Notes under the pieces: generated by a model
Told to the model about the DNA's origin: nothing
The model's database searches: none
Seen by the model: the letters and a program-made list of their open reading frames with translations, nothing else
Translations under genes and position numbers: made by a program
Shown here: in pieces, positions 1 through 8,783 of the stretch
Position numbering within the stretch: position 1 is the stretch's first letter
Layout of the letters: every line of letters begins with the position of its first letter
Assembly (NCBI GenBank): GCA_030430075.1
Contig: JAUIGN010000056.1
Span: 1 to 61,053, forward strand
Source of the DNA: a bacterium
Lineage (GTDB): Bacteria; Planctomycetota; Planctomycetia; Pirellulales; Pirellulaceae
Direction of reading: 5' to 3'
DNA: 61,053 nucleotides

Positions 1-75
1 CGATGGCAACTGACTGACGGTCCGATAACGACCGCGGTCAGGATGCCGGTTGGTGTTGTTGGTGGGGGTCGCGGT

Positions 76-227
76 GGGAGACCTTCGGTCGGCGGTTTCG
101 GCGAGGTCGGAGACCTGCGCCGAGCAAAAATGGAGACCTGCGCCGAGCAAAAATGGAGACCTGCGCCGAGCAATGCCTGTTGTGCGCGGGTCTCCTTCCC
201 CGCACCCCGGCCGACCGAAGGTCTCCC
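76..227 (+). repeat. Composite repeat family A, locus 1
   Basis: The element begins with GGGAGACCTTCGGTCGG (76-92) and ends with its exact reverse complement (211-227), giving a perfect 17-bp terminal inverted repeat. Inside are three copies of the core CTGCGCCGAGCA at 115-126, 138-149 and 161-172, spaced exactly 23 bp with an A-rich linker. A second inner inverted block, GGAGACC followed by CTGCGC or CCGCGC, lies about 16 bp inside each end. The related anchor sequence recurs at 6050 and, on the opposite strand, near 39930. Short open frames across it are low-complexity and judged spurious. It lies just downstream of the ceramidase-like stop codon. Confidence 0.8.
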
Positions 228-248
228 CCGAACCCTTCCGAAACCGTG

Positions 249-1727
249 TCACTCAGCGGGCGACTGGCCATGCAATTCGTGCAACATCTCTGTCAGGTGA
301 TCAACCAGGATGACCGACGCATCTTCTTGAACTCGATTCGTCCCCAGCCAGGTCTCATAGCCGCCTAATCGGTGCTGTTCCGGTGTGGGCAGATAGCCGT
401 ACCGTCCATTCGCCAGTCCAATCACCATGGTTTGAGAAAACGGGCTGCTGTCCTTCAGTTCGAGCCCGATCTGCACGAACGTCTCGAACGGAATGCCGCA
501 GACGGCCAGATCGCCGATGCGGAGCGCCTGCAACTTGACCGTCAGACCGTCTTCCTGCCGCTCAGCCGCTCTAACCGTCTGTCGAGCGTAGTTCTGAGCG
601 AGTCGCGGGAGTTGAGCGACGGCGTCTGCATCCTCGACGGCCAGGACTTTTCGAGCCGCCGCGAGGTCTTCGGCATCGGGTCGGCGGTACTTGAGAAATA
701 CCTCGCGCTGCAACATTCCCAGGGGGACGTCCGCCCGATGTGCCTCGATCTTTCGGTGGGCAAACCAGGCCGTGTCGGCCGCTTTGCGAGCGACAATCCG
801 AATCTGCTCGAACGGTTCGCGCGGCGGTCGCGTTACGGTAAACGGAATGTTATTGATATCTCCCGACGTTCCATTGGACATCATCGCGACAAAATTTCCG
901 CCTCCCCGGAGACGGGTCGGCATCAACCGAGCAAACTCGCCGAAGTAGTCGGCCGAGAGCTGTCCGCGTGGAACGGCTCCGACATAGTGCAAAGAATAGT
1001 TGGCGAAGAGTGCCAGAGGTCGTCGGCGAGCGTCCTGCACGGAGATGATCGTGATGTCCGGATCGGTTGGCCCGGCTGGACGGTCGAGCACACCAGGGCT
1101 GCGTGGCGGGTTCATCTTGACCTGGTCGAGCTTGCCGAATGGATTCAGGGGCATCTTACCCGGTTTCAAGTACCAGCGGCGATTGAACACTTCGTCGGGC
1201 AGGGGGTGGGAGGCGGCGCCCACGGATGCCGGCTGCAACGCTCCATGCGCCTGAACGATGGCCTCCGCCAAACCCTGGATCAGGACCTTACGATAGGCGA
1301 CGGCCGGAGCGGGGCCATCGGTGGCGTTTGATGGTGGGCCGCTATGCGTATGGGTCGAACAGATCAACATGCGGTCGGTAGCAATTCCCGTCTGTTGCGA
1401 CGCGCTCTGCTTGGCCTCTTCCAAGACCTCTGGCGCCACGCCCAAACTGTCCACGACCGCCATGGCCAACGTCGTCACGCCGTCGTCGAGGACCAGTGCT
1501 CTGGCAAAGAACGGATCGTGAGCCCGCTCGGCCATGTTCGCTCGGAAACCGCCTGGCATATTGAGGGGAAACTCTGTCGGCGTGATGTCGACGGCGGCGG
1601 CGCCCGCTCGCAAGCGCGACTCGCTTTCCCGGCCTGGAGCCAGGTCCTGAGCCCGAGCCACTCCCGCCAGCAGAACCAACAATCCAAACCAGACCGCCAG
1701 CAGAAATTTTCGCTGTCCAACAACCAT
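249..1727 (-). CDS. Neutral/alkaline ceramidase-like secreted hydrolase
   Basis: Predicted exported enzyme of the neutral/alkaline non-lysosomal ceramidase superfamily, whose characterised members hydrolyse the amide bond of N-acylsphingosines. The motif CSTHTHSGP, typical of the zinc-binding active site, is visible about a quarter of the way in, after an N-terminal AAAVDITP segment typical of the family. At about 492 residues it is shorter than classical ceramidases of about 650-700, so mainly the N-terminal catalytic domain is represented. The start at 1727 is chosen because it gives a clean signal peptide (MVVGQRKF, hydrophobic core, then VARA before cleavage); an upstream ATG at 1787 would add 20 residues. 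Substrate in bacteria without sphingolipids is uncertain; homologues in planctomycetes are usually left as hypothetical. Confidence 0.82.
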   Translation of the reverse strand: MVVGQRKFLLAVWFGLLVLLAGVARAQDLAPGRESESRLRAGAAAVDITPTEFPLNMPGGFRANMAERAHDPFFARALVLDDGVTTLAMAVVDSLGVAPEVLEEAKQSASQQTGIATDRMLICSTHTHSGPPSNATDGPAPAVAYRKVLIQGLAEAIVQAHGALQPASVGAASHPLPDEVFNRRWYLKPGKMPLNPFGKLDQVKMNPPRSPGVLDRPAGPTDPDITIISVQDARRRPLALFANYSLHYVGAVPRGQLSADYFGEFARLMPTRLRGGGNFVAMMSNGTSGDINNIPFTVTRPPREPFEQIRIVARKAADTAWFAHRKIEAHRADVPLGMLQREVFLKYRRPDAEDLAAARKVLAVEDADAVAQLPRLAQNYARQTVRAAERQEDGLTVKLQALRIGDLAVCGIPFETFVQIGLELKDSSPFSQTMVIGLANGRYGYLPTPEQHRLGGYETWLGTNRVQEDASVILVDHLTEMLHELHGQSPAE

Positions 1728-1801
1728 TTGTGTTCGTCGGATTCCGAGCGAATATTTGCACGAGCAATTCATCGTGGTGCCTCGCAAATGCGTGTTCTCA
1801 G

Positions 1802-2077
1802 TCAGACCATCCGCTGTTCGTCATGCAGGTCGCCGTTACGAGAATTCCAGCTGCGCAAAACAGCCTCGTTCCGGCAGTGCGGTGATGCGAACAACCGCAA
1901 ACTGTACCACCGCTCGTCCTCGGGAAACAAGATCCGGTGCCCGACTGACGTGATCGACGTCAGCCCCGGCAGGCTCCGAATGCTGGCGTCAACGATCTGC
2001 TGGAGATCGCCATCGTCGCTCGATACAAGACCCTCAGAATCAATCTTCGTTGACGCGGCCGATCCGCAGCAGCACAC
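1802..2077 (-). CDS. Possible small hypothetical protein or gene remnant
   Basis: An open frame of 91 codons with an ATG start. From about codon 20 to 65 the third positions are mostly G or C and the peptide looks protein-like (for example SLPGLTSITSVGHR, then FPEDERWYSLRLF), which is unlike the shadow frames nearby. No family was recognised and no clear ribosome binding site was seen. It lies upstream of the ceramidase-like gene on the same strand. It could be a real small gene, a decayed fragment or chance. The rest of 1728-2399 shows nothing else recognisable. Confidence 0.3.
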   Translation of the reverse strand: MCCCGSAASTKIDSEGLVSSDDGDLQQIVDASIRSLPGLTSITSVGHRILFPEDERWYSLRLFASPHCRNEAVLRSWNSRNGDLHDEQRMV

Positions 2078-2399
2078 CGTGTGGCGAACGATCAGCTACC
2101 CGCGCGGATCCGCGCAATCCGGGCTCCGGCGCGTCAGGCAGGGCGATCGCGGCTCACTTGGTGGCGGCCCCCTTTACGGTCGCACGGATGTCGGGAACAT
2201 TGGCATGTGAGTTGCTTTCGAGGTGCCCTACGTTGGGGACGGCCGCCAAGTGGTTCAACCCTGAAGGTACGCGGCACCCGAGGGGCCACTCCGGCGTGCG
2301 GGGTTTGCCCCCTTCCGCAGCACCTGCTTTCGCAGCAGAGGTCGAGCGGTTGGCCCGGGAAGTGTTGGTACCAGCACGCTTTGGAGAGGAAGACGCACG

Positions 2400-3341
2400 A
2401 TGCAACACAACGACGACAAGTACAACCGCCTGATCGACCGGTGTCGGTCGCTGACGCCGGTCCCCACGGCTGTGGCCCATCCCTGCAACGAGAGTTCGCT
2501 GCGGGGGGCCGTGGAGGCGGCCGAGCTGGGCATCCTGCGGCCGATCCTGGTCGGTCCTCGAGCCAGAATTGAGGCAACTGCGGCCGAGTTCCACTTGGAT
2601 CTCGCGAATTGCGAACTGTTCGACGCACCCTACAGTCATGCAGCCGCCCGTGAAGCGGTGCGCTTGGCCCGTGAAGCCAAAGTCGAAATGTTGATGAAGG
2701 GCAGCCTGCATACCGACGAGTTGATGGGGGCGGTTGTCGACTCACAGACCGGGCTGCGTACCGAGCGGCGGGTGAGTCATGCGTTCCTGATCGACGTCCC
2801 CAGCCTGGATCGCGTCATCGTCGTTACGGACGCCGCCATCAACATCTTCCCCACCTTGGACGAGAAGCGGGACATCGTGCAGAACGCGATCGATCTGGCA
2901 CATGCCCTCGGGCTGGGGCGGCCCAAAGTGGCTATTCTTTCGGCGATGGAGACCGTCAACGCCAAGGTTCCCTCCACCGTGGAGGCGGCGGCTCTCTGCA
3001 AAATGGCGGACCGCCAACAGATTACCGGCGGCATCCTGGACGGTCCGCTGGCCCTGGATAACGCCGTCAATCTTTCGGCCGCCCAGATCAAACAGATTGA
3101 CTCGCCGGTGGCCGGCATGGCGGATATCCTCGTGGCACCCGACCTGGAGGCGGGCAACATGCTGGCCAAGAGCTTGACCTTCATGGCCGATGCGGACGCG
3201 GCCGGAATCGTGTTGGGAGCCCGCGTCCCCGTCGTCCTGACAAGCCGAGCGGACTCGTTCAAGACACGGATGGCCTCCTGTGCCGTCGCGGCCCTGGTCG
3301 CGCAGTCGATACGGGAACAAGCGGGTAAGGTGATGGCCTGA
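2400..3341 (+). CDS. Phosphate acetyl/butyryltransferase family enzyme
   Basis: Phosphotransacylase of the PTA/PTB family, interconverting an acyl-CoA and acyl phosphate in the cytoplasm. The 313-residue length and the single domain match phosphate butyryltransferase-type enzymes and the Pta half of the enoyl-CoA hydratase/phosphate acetyltransferase family. Visible family segments are MKGSLHTDELMGAVV (about 100-115), RRVSHAFL, VTDAAINIFP and AGIVLGARVPVVLTSRADS near the C-terminus. A purine-rich GAGAGGAAG sits about 10 bases before the ATG. The stop overlaps the start of the acetate kinase gene by one base (TGATG), so the two are almost certainly translated together and form an acyl-CoA to acyl-P to ATP pathway. 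Acetyl versus butyryl preference cannot be read from sequence. Confidence 0.9.
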   Translation: MQHNDDKYNRLIDRCRSLTPVPTAVAHPCNESSLRGAVEAAELGILRPILVGPRARIEATAAEFHLDLANCELFDAPYSHAAAREAVRLAREAKVEMLMKGSLHTDELMGAVVDSQTGLRTERRVSHAFLIDVPSLDRVIVVTDAAINIFPTLDEKRDIVQNAIDLAHALGLGRPKVAILSAMETVNAKVPSTVEAAALCKMADRQQITGGILDGPLALDNAVNLSAAQIKQIDSPVAGMADILVAPDLEAGNMLAKSLTFMADADAAGIVLGARVPVVLTSRADSFKTRMASCAVAALVAQSIREQAGKVMA

Positions 3342-4537
3342 TGAGTGACGCGATTCTGATACTCAACGCAGGTTCGTCGAGCATCAAATTCTCAATGTTT
3401 ACCGCCGACCAGACGCGGCTCATCTGCTCGCTCGGCGGTCAAATTCAGCGACTCGACTGCGGACCGGAATTCGTGGCCCGTGACGCCTCGGGAGCGCTCG
3501 TCGCCCACCACCAATGGCCGCCGCAGGAAAGGCTGGGGCACACAGGGGCGATGGCACACCTGACAGCCTTCCTGGCCGAGCATTTGGGTCAACAGGCGTT
3601 GATTGCCGTGGGGCATCGAGTTGTCCACGGTGGACTCGAGTTCCAGGAACCTTCGCTGGTCACGGCGGAATCGTTGGACCGACTACGTCGGCTGATTCCA
3701 CTTGCACCGCTGCACCAGCCCCACAATCTCTCGCCGATCGCAACGCTCCTGGACAATCAGCCGGGTCTGCCGCAAGTCGCCTGCTTCGATACGGCCTTTC
3801 ATCGGTCACAACCGGAGATCGCGCAAGCCTTTGCACTACCGCCCGAGTTCGCGGAACGTGGCGTCTGCCGCTACGGATTCCACGGGCTCTCGTACGAATA
3901 CATCGCCTCAGCCCTACCAAGGTTTGATGCCGTTGCGGCTGCCGGCCGCACCATTGTCTTGCATCTGGGCAACGGCGCGAGCATGTGTGCGCTGCGGGCC
4001 GGCCGGAGCGTGGCGACGAGCATGGGGTTTACGGCCCTGGACGGCATCCCGATGGGGACGCGGTGCGGCGCGTTGGATCCAGGCGTCGTGCTGTATTTGA
4101 TGGACGAATTGCAAATGGATGCCCGCGCCATCGAAGAGCTCCTCTATCGCCGGTCCGGTCTCTTGGGAGTTTCCGGACTGTCGGCCGACATGCGAACGCT
4201 ACTGGCCTCTCAGGATCCACGAGCCCGCTTTGCGGTGGCCCTGTTCGTTTACCGCATCAGCCGCGAACTTGGCTCTTTGGCCGCGGCGTTGGGCGGCGTC
4301 GACGCGATCGTGTTTACGGCCGGGATCGGCGAACACGCGGCCCCTGTTCGCGAGCAGATCTGCCGCGGTGCCCAATGGCTGGGCGTGCGTCTCGATGCCG
4401 CAGCCAATACAGCCGACGAGGCGCGGATCAGTACCCCGGACAGCCCCACCTCTGCTTGGATCATTCCCACCAATGAAGAACAGATGATCGCCAAGCATAC
4501 GTTGCGTGTTGTTCGCGACCACGGCGCGAACGTCTGA
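3341..4537 (+). CDS. ackA: Acetate/propionate family kinase
   Basis: Acetate kinase, transferring phosphate between acetyl phosphate and ADP. The 398-residue length is normal for the family. Family signatures are present in order: ILILNAGSSSIKF at the N-terminus, GHRVVHGG, CFDTAFH, YGFHGLSYEYI, LHLGNGASMCA, MGFTALDGIPMGTRCGALDPG and VFTAGIGEHA. It starts inside the stop codon of the preceding phosphotransacylase gene, indicating one operon for substrate-level phosphorylation or acetate overflow. A propionate kinase activity cannot be excluded. It ends 180 bp before the DUF4062 gene. Confidence 0.95.
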   Translation: MSDAILILNAGSSSIKFSMFTADQTRLICSLGGQIQRLDCGPEFVARDASGALVAHHQWPPQERLGHTGAMAHLTAFLAEHLGQQALIAVGHRVVHGGLEFQEPSLVTAESLDRLRRLIPLAPLHQPHNLSPIATLLDNQPGLPQVACFDTAFHRSQPEIAQAFALPPEFAERGVCRYGFHGLSYEYIASALPRFDAVAAAGRTIVLHLGNGASMCALRAGRSVATSMGFTALDGIPMGTRCGALDPGVVLYLMDELQMDARAIEELLYRRSGLLGVSGLSADMRTLLASQDPRARFAVALFVYRISRELGSLAAALGGVDAIVFTAGIGEHAAPVREQICRGAQWLGVRLDAAANTADEARISTPDSPTSAWIIPTNEEQMIAKHTLRVVRDHGANV

Positions 4538-4717
4538 CACCGATTCCTGCTCCGCGCTTGGCCGCCGGATGGTGCTGCCACTTCACCCGTGCACGAAGAC
4601 GAGGCAACGTTTGCGACTTCGATGGTAGCGGTTGGCGGGGGTCACGGCCAACCGAGTAAGATGGCGTCAACACGATGTTCTCCGCAGCTCATGTCGACGC
4701 AACGAGGGCGCATTGCC

Positions 4718-5743
4718 ATGCAGAAAAGGTACAACGTATTCGTCAGCAGTGTCGCCAAGTCGCTGCCTGCTGCCCGGCGCGGCGCGATTGACCAGATTAT
4801 TTCGATGGGACATTTCCCGATCGAGATGACTTATTTTCCGGCAAGCGTGCAGGACAATTGGGCGTTTGTCCGCGAACAGATTGATCGAGCTGACTACTTC
4901 ATCGTACTCGTCGCGGGCCTGTACGGATCGGGATTCGTACGCAAAGAGGTCGAGTATGCCATGTCGAAGGAGATTCCGGTGTTGGCCTTCTTGCACGACG
5001 CGCCGGAGACCCTCTCGGAGAAGCAACGTGAAACCAGGCCGGGGGCGATGAAGAAGCTGAACGCTCTACGCAAACTGCTCTCCCAGGCCAACAACGGCCA
5101 CTGGACCACAAAAGCCCAGCTCGTGCGACTTGTCGGCACTTCCTTGCAACACGTCATCGACACCGTTCCACGGCGGGGAATGGTCCCGGATATGGTCATT
5201 CCGGGCGAACGCGGTTTGACCATGCCAGACTCGGCGAATGAATTGTACGCCTGGAACTTCCTGCGAGACTTCTATCCGCTGGAATTCATGGACTGTACCG
5301 GTCAACTGCTCGAAGACATACGTTTCGACATTTTCGCCCGGATGGTCCTCTGGCTACTCATTGATGATGATGCGGCAAGCCCTAACGAGGTATCGCGGAA
5401 GTACAAGCTGCGAACCGGTCCGTACCTTTACGTGCGAATGTACCAGGCGATGGAATTCATGAGCGGCGTGGAAGACATCCACTGGCCGATTGAAGACTAC
5501 CTGAACAAACTCAGCGTCTTGCATACGCTACGCATTATTCGCACGTCGTCCTCCGGCTATCGGGAGAAACAACTGGCAGTCACACCGCTCGGTTATGAAC
5601 TGCGAACACGATGGCCGGAGGATATGGTCGACCATTCCGAGCAAGAATTTGAGGCCATCATGCACGAGTCAAGCCTTACCCAGGAGCTGCCAAACCTCGA
5701 TCCCGACACGCTGGAACGCTTGACGTTGCCGTACTTTTATTGA
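4718..5743 (+). CDS. DUF4062 domain protein
   Basis: The N-terminal about 100 residues match the DUF4062 (TIR-like) fold: YNVFVSSVAKSL, then GHFPIEMTYFP, then DRADYFIVLVAGLYGS and VRKEVEYAMSKEIPVLAFLH. The remaining about 230 residues, including a helical central part, match no family I recognise. The start at 4718 is chosen over upstream in-frame ATGs because the family motif begins immediately and GAGGG lies about 9 bases upstream. There is no signal peptide, so it should be cytoplasmic. DUF4062 is found in signalling and NTPase contexts and in some proposed defence proteins, but here it stands alone with no NTPase partner. It is followed by a 579-bp repeat-filled gap. Confidence 0.78.
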   Translation: MQKRYNVFVSSVAKSLPAARRGAIDQIISMGHFPIEMTYFPASVQDNWAFVREQIDRADYFIVLVAGLYGSGFVRKEVEYAMSKEIPVLAFLHDAPETLSEKQRETRPGAMKKLNALRKLLSQANNGHWTTKAQLVRLVGTSLQHVIDTVPRRGMVPDMVIPGERGLTMPDSANELYAWNFLRDFYPLEFMDCTGQLLEDIRFDIFARMVLWLLIDDDAASPNEVSRKYKLRTGPYLYVRMYQAMEFMSGVEDIHWPIEDYLNKLSVLHTLRIIRTSSSGYREKQLAVTPLGYELRTRWPEDMVDHSEQEFEAIMHESSLTQELPNLDPDTLERLTLPYFY

Positions 5744-5969
5744 TACTTGCGCAGCGAATGGACCAGGACGACCGACGGGAGTCCGCAGGTATACGGCCGC
5801 GCGTTGCTTGCCGAAGGCTCATTTGCCGCGCAGCCGTCAATAGTGTCGGCATCCAATGAGGCGGGGCCGCGCCACCCAAGGAATCGTGCCGAGATCTCGT
5901 TGATGACCGATGGTTGCCGAAGATCCGTGGGGGGAAATGCGCGAAGATGGAATCGTTTGGAAGCGCGAG

Positions 5970-6035
5970 CCCGGATCATTCATCAGCCGTTGGGCGTTAG
6001 CCCCGGTTCCGTTGATAGCCGAGCGAACTGATGTT
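5970..6035 (+). repeat. Repeat family B, copy 1
   Basis: Contains CATCAGCCGTTGGGCGTTAG followed by CCCCGGTTCCGTTGATAG. The core GGGC-GTTA-GCCC can form a short hairpin. Related copies occur near 15475 (reverse), 21838, 26234, 26401 (reverse) and 52170. The right third of this copy has diverged. The remaining gap before it, 5744-5969, contains nothing I recognise. Confidence 0.75.
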
Positions 6036-6049
6036 GACGCGGCTGGAAG

Positions 6050-6300
6050 GGGAGACCTGCGGTCGGCGGTTTCGGCGGGGTCAGAGACCCGCGCCGAGCA
6101 ATTGGTGAGCCGACCTGCGCCGAGCAACTCGTGAGCCGACCTGCGCCGAGTAATTCGTGAGCCGACCTGCATCGAGCAATTGGTGAGCCGGCCCCCGCCG
6201 AGTAATTCGTGAGCAGGCCCGCGCTGAGCAATTCGTGAGCCGGCCTGCATCGAGCTATCGGTCAGCGACCCGCGCCGGGCAACCCGTCGGAGACTCGCGG
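6050..6300 (+). repeat. Composite repeat family A, locus 2
   Basis: Begins with the family A anchor GGGAGACCTGCGGTCGG (6050-6066), followed by a CGGTTTCGGCGGGGTC spacer. It continues as eight copies of a degenerate CTGCGCCGAGCA core beginning at about 6089, 6115, 6141, 6167, 6193, 6219, 6245 and 6270, a 26-bp period. The linker is ATTCGTGAGCC or close variants, which is locus-specific: it differs from the A-rich linker at locus 1. The right end is degenerate (GTCGGAGACTCGCGG near 6286). It lies between the DUF4062 gene and the 3' end of the convergent esterase gene, immediately after a family B copy. Confidence 0.8.
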
Positions 6301-6322
6301 CAAACCGTCGTGTTCGTGGTGC

Positions 6323-8227
6323 TTATTCTCGCTTTGCCGTGTCCCAGCGGAGGTTGCGAAATTCGGGCGGATCACCTTGCCACGGTTGGCCGAATACTTT
6401 GGGTGCGGCAGCGCTTTGCCGCGGCGCCCGGAGCCGCTCGAGTGGGCAGAGCTTGAGCCGCCTGACGGTATCCCAATCGGCCAGGCGTTCCCCAGTGACA
6501 CTCTGAAAATCGCCGGGAGCGAACGTGATCGTTTGCCATGTGTTCCCGCCCGCGAGTCTGCCGACGGCCGCGTAATCGTCCAGGACGATGACCAGCCGGT
6601 TCGCGGCGGCCGACCGAACGTCAATTGCCAGGGTTGCCTGCGGTGGTGCCTTCCACCGCGCGTCATTCAATTTGTGTGTGGTGCGGGCCCATTCCTGCGG
6701 CCGGTAGGTGAACCATTCGTTTTCCCAGCCGTCCTGGAAACTTTCGATCAGCATGGACGGCTTCATCGTCGCCTGCACGCCCGCCGCCTGGAGTTCGACC
6801 GGTGCGGCAATCGCCAGGCTCGAGGAGACGTTGAACGAACGAGCGGTATAGCTGCCGTAATAATAGCCGGCGCCCGAAACGGGTTCGGCGAGCGGATACC
6901 GGACGTTCGCGTAGACCCAGAGTGGTTTGTCGATCGCGGAGAGCGGCAGCTTCGCCCTCCACTGGCCGTTCGATTCGACGGCCGCCGCATGATGCCAGAA
7001 GCGGTGCATCGACACTTCGCGATCCGACGGCGTCTCGCGCGCCAGTCCGTGCTGCGTGAAGTAGAAGTCGACGGCTTGGAGTGGCATTGACGTATCGGGC
7101 GTAACCGTCACCGCTGGCACGTGGTCCGGCGTTTCCAATTCGAGCCGCAAGGTCGGCGTCTGGGGAAACTCAAACTCCCCTTTCAGATGTTGGTCGAACC
7201 ACAGCAGCGTCGCGACTTCATAGGGCGGCGTGTCTTGATGATTGTGGTGCGGCGAACAAGTGACCCGCCACTCGGGACTCTTGATCTCCCGGATCGCTGC
7301 CGGAAGATCGCCGATGCGGCCGTGAAAGTCGTTGGCCGGGCTGAGGAACATGATCGGACACGTGATTCTCTTGAGACTGACATCGTCTCCCAGCGTCGAT
7401 CGAAAGAGGGGGCTCTGGTTGTACCGGTCGCTAACGCCGCCACAGGACGGGGCGGCAGCCTTGACGCGTGCGTCGACCGCCGTCATGACCGTGAGCTTGC
7501 CGCCCATCGAGTGTCCATAGACCCCCAGGCGCCCGGAATCGACTTCCGGCTGTTGTTCCAGAAACGTCACGGCGCGACGCGCTGCCAATGCACAGAGGAA
7601 CCAACCGCTGTTCCGCGGACTCTCGACCGGATCCAGCGTCCAGGCGCCTGGCTTGGCACTCGGAAACACATTGCCCGGATTCCTTCCCGGTGCATGGTAG
7701 CCATCGACGGCGCCCCAATCCGTCGTCAGCTTGTAGCCGGGATCGTCGGTCTTGCCGTCCCAGAAGAGTTTGACTTCCGTCGAGCCAACTCGATAACCGG
7801 GCGCGCTTATCCGGCCGGCCCAGGCAATCGAAACCGTCGCATAGCCTCGCCGAGCATTCGCGAGACACGCCTTGTGGTCGGCGAATTGACCACCCCCATG
7901 AATTTGGACCAGGCCGGGCAGGTCGGAGCCGTCCTGGGGAAATCCATAGACCGCGGCGAGCATCGCCTTCTTCCCTTTGAAGACTCCAATCCGAAAACGG
8001 ACGATTCGCAGCACGACGCCGTCCTCTTCCCATTCCTTAATCGTTTCCGTCTCCAGCGGTTCCGCGCGCGGATCAAAGCCGGCCCACATCGCCTCGAAGC
8101 TCCCGGGTGCGACGCCCTTCTCCAGTGGCGGCAACGTTTCGGTGGCAGCCGGCAGGTCTCCGCCGAACGCTGAGGGCAGGGCCAACAACAGTACGCAATG
8201 GCAAACAGCACCTGCAAATGATCTCAT
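6323..8227 (-). CDS. Secreted dienelactone-hydrolase-type esterase
   Basis: A 634-residue exported alpha/beta hydrolase. After a signal peptide (MRSFAGAVCH with a hydrophobic core) come LVQIHGGGQFADH (oxyanion region, about 107-118), the nucleophile elbow GVYGHSMGG with Ser240, an acid candidate in LSPANDFHG and a His candidate in SPHHNHQDTP. The fold resembles dienelactone hydrolase or acetyl xylan esterase (AXE1) proteins. The C-terminal about 270 residues form an extra beta-rich region without a recognised name, probably a carbohydrate-binding or jelly-roll accessory part. Likely role is deacylation of an extracellular polysaccharide; the substrate is inferred only. Its 3' end faces a repeat array. 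Confidence 0.8.
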   Translation of the reverse strand: MRSFAGAVCHCVLLLALPSAFGGDLPAATETLPPLEKGVAPGSFEAMWAGFDPRAEPLETETIKEWEEDGVVLRIVRFRIGVFKGKKAMLAAVYGFPQDGSDLPGLVQIHGGGQFADHKACLANARRGYATVSIAWAGRISAPGYRVGSTEVKLFWDGKTDDPGYKLTTDWGAVDGYHAPGRNPGNVFPSAKPGAWTLDPVESPRNSGWFLCALAARRAVTFLEQQPEVDSGRLGVYGHSMGGKLTVMTAVDARVKAAAPSCGGVSDRYNQSPLFRSTLGDDVSLKRITCPIMFLSPANDFHGRIGDLPAAIREIKSPEWRVTCSPHHNHQDTPPYEVATLLWFDQHLKGEFEFPQTPTLRLELETPDHVPAVTVTPDTSMPLQAVDFYFTQHGLARETPSDREVSMHRFWHHAAAVESNGQWRAKLPLSAIDKPLWVYANVRYPLAEPVSGAGYYYGSYTARSFNVSSSLAIAAPVELQAAGVQATMKPSMLIESFQDGWENEWFTYRPQEWARTTHKLNDARWKAPPQATLAIDVRSAAANRLVIVLDDYAAVGRLAGGNTWQTITFAPGDFQSVTGERLADWDTVRRLKLCPLERLRAPRQSAAAPKVFGQPWQGDPPEFRNLRWDTAKRE

Positions 8228-8527
8228 CGAATGGTTCCCATCGTGGCGTGATCGTATGACGTCGGCTAAGACATGGGATCAAGCCGGGCGTTGGACTTCG
8301 TATCGCTCGAACGATTCGTGTCGCCGGTCGCGAGGCGCCAGGGGGTACTTGTGCCAACGATTCCAGGTAAAATCTTGGTTCCCTCATCATGGTCGGTTGC
8401 AGGCGTCGGGTTCGCAACCGGTCCTTGGCTAGGTTACGTTCGATTCCACCCGCTACGATGCGCGGTCGATGTTGGTTCAAGCCAGTAACGATTTTCGCCC
8501 GGGTTCGCTCGAATTCAGGCAACTTTG
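8228..8527. other. Intergenic gap with no recognised feature
   Basis: Three hundred bases between the start of the esterase gene on the reverse strand and the sulfatase remnant. It must hold the esterase promoter, but no convincing promoter, repeat or RNA was seen. Confidence 0.5.
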
Positions 8528-8783
8528 ATGCATCGCCGATACTTGTTACGACCGGTCGCTTTTCTGTTCTGGGCCGCGCCCGCAGTCGGCAATCCGCCGC
8601 GGCCCGTATAAGCTGATCTATTTCGCGGAGGGCGATCGCCACGAACTCGACAACCTGGCGGCGGACCTTTCCGAACAGCGAGACCTCAGCCGGCAACGGC
8701 CCGCCTTGGCAGCAGAACTGCTAGACTTGCTCCAGCAGCAGCTCGCAGCGATGCACGCCCGCCGGGCCGCCCCACAACGATGA
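8528..8783 (+). pseudogene. Collapsed sulfatase gene remnant (N- and C-terminal ends only)
   Basis: An ATG at 8528 opens a frame that looks like a signal peptide (MHRRYLLRPVAF, hydrophobic core, AAPAVG) followed by NPPRP, the usual run-in to a sulfatase catalytic domain, and then stops at 8609. In another frame from 8598 to the TGA at 8781-8783 the sequence reads RGPYKLIYFAEGD, HELDNLAADLSE and a helical tail rich in Leu and Gln. This is the typical extreme C-terminus of sulfatases, where the last strand and a short helix follow YKLI. About 400 residues with the catalytic CxPxR motif and metal site are missing. The arrangement is best explained by one internal deletion that fused the two ends out of frame. 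Confidence 0.65.

Noticed and set aside
43..368. Several overlapping open frames at the window start
   Set aside because: They arise from the family A array and from the antisense of the ceramidase-like gene; composition is repetitive.
372..1331. Long forward frame of 319 codons
   Set aside because: It is the antisense of the ceramidase-like gene in a high-GC genome and has no protein character.
5737..5979. Reverse-strand 80-codon frame behind the DUF4062 gene
   Set aside because: No family similarity, no ribosome site, and it overlaps a family B repeat.
6050..6300. Possible CRISPR array (regular 26-bp spacing)
   Set aside because: The linkers between cores are themselves repeated, the repeat core is only about 12 bp and no cas gene is present.
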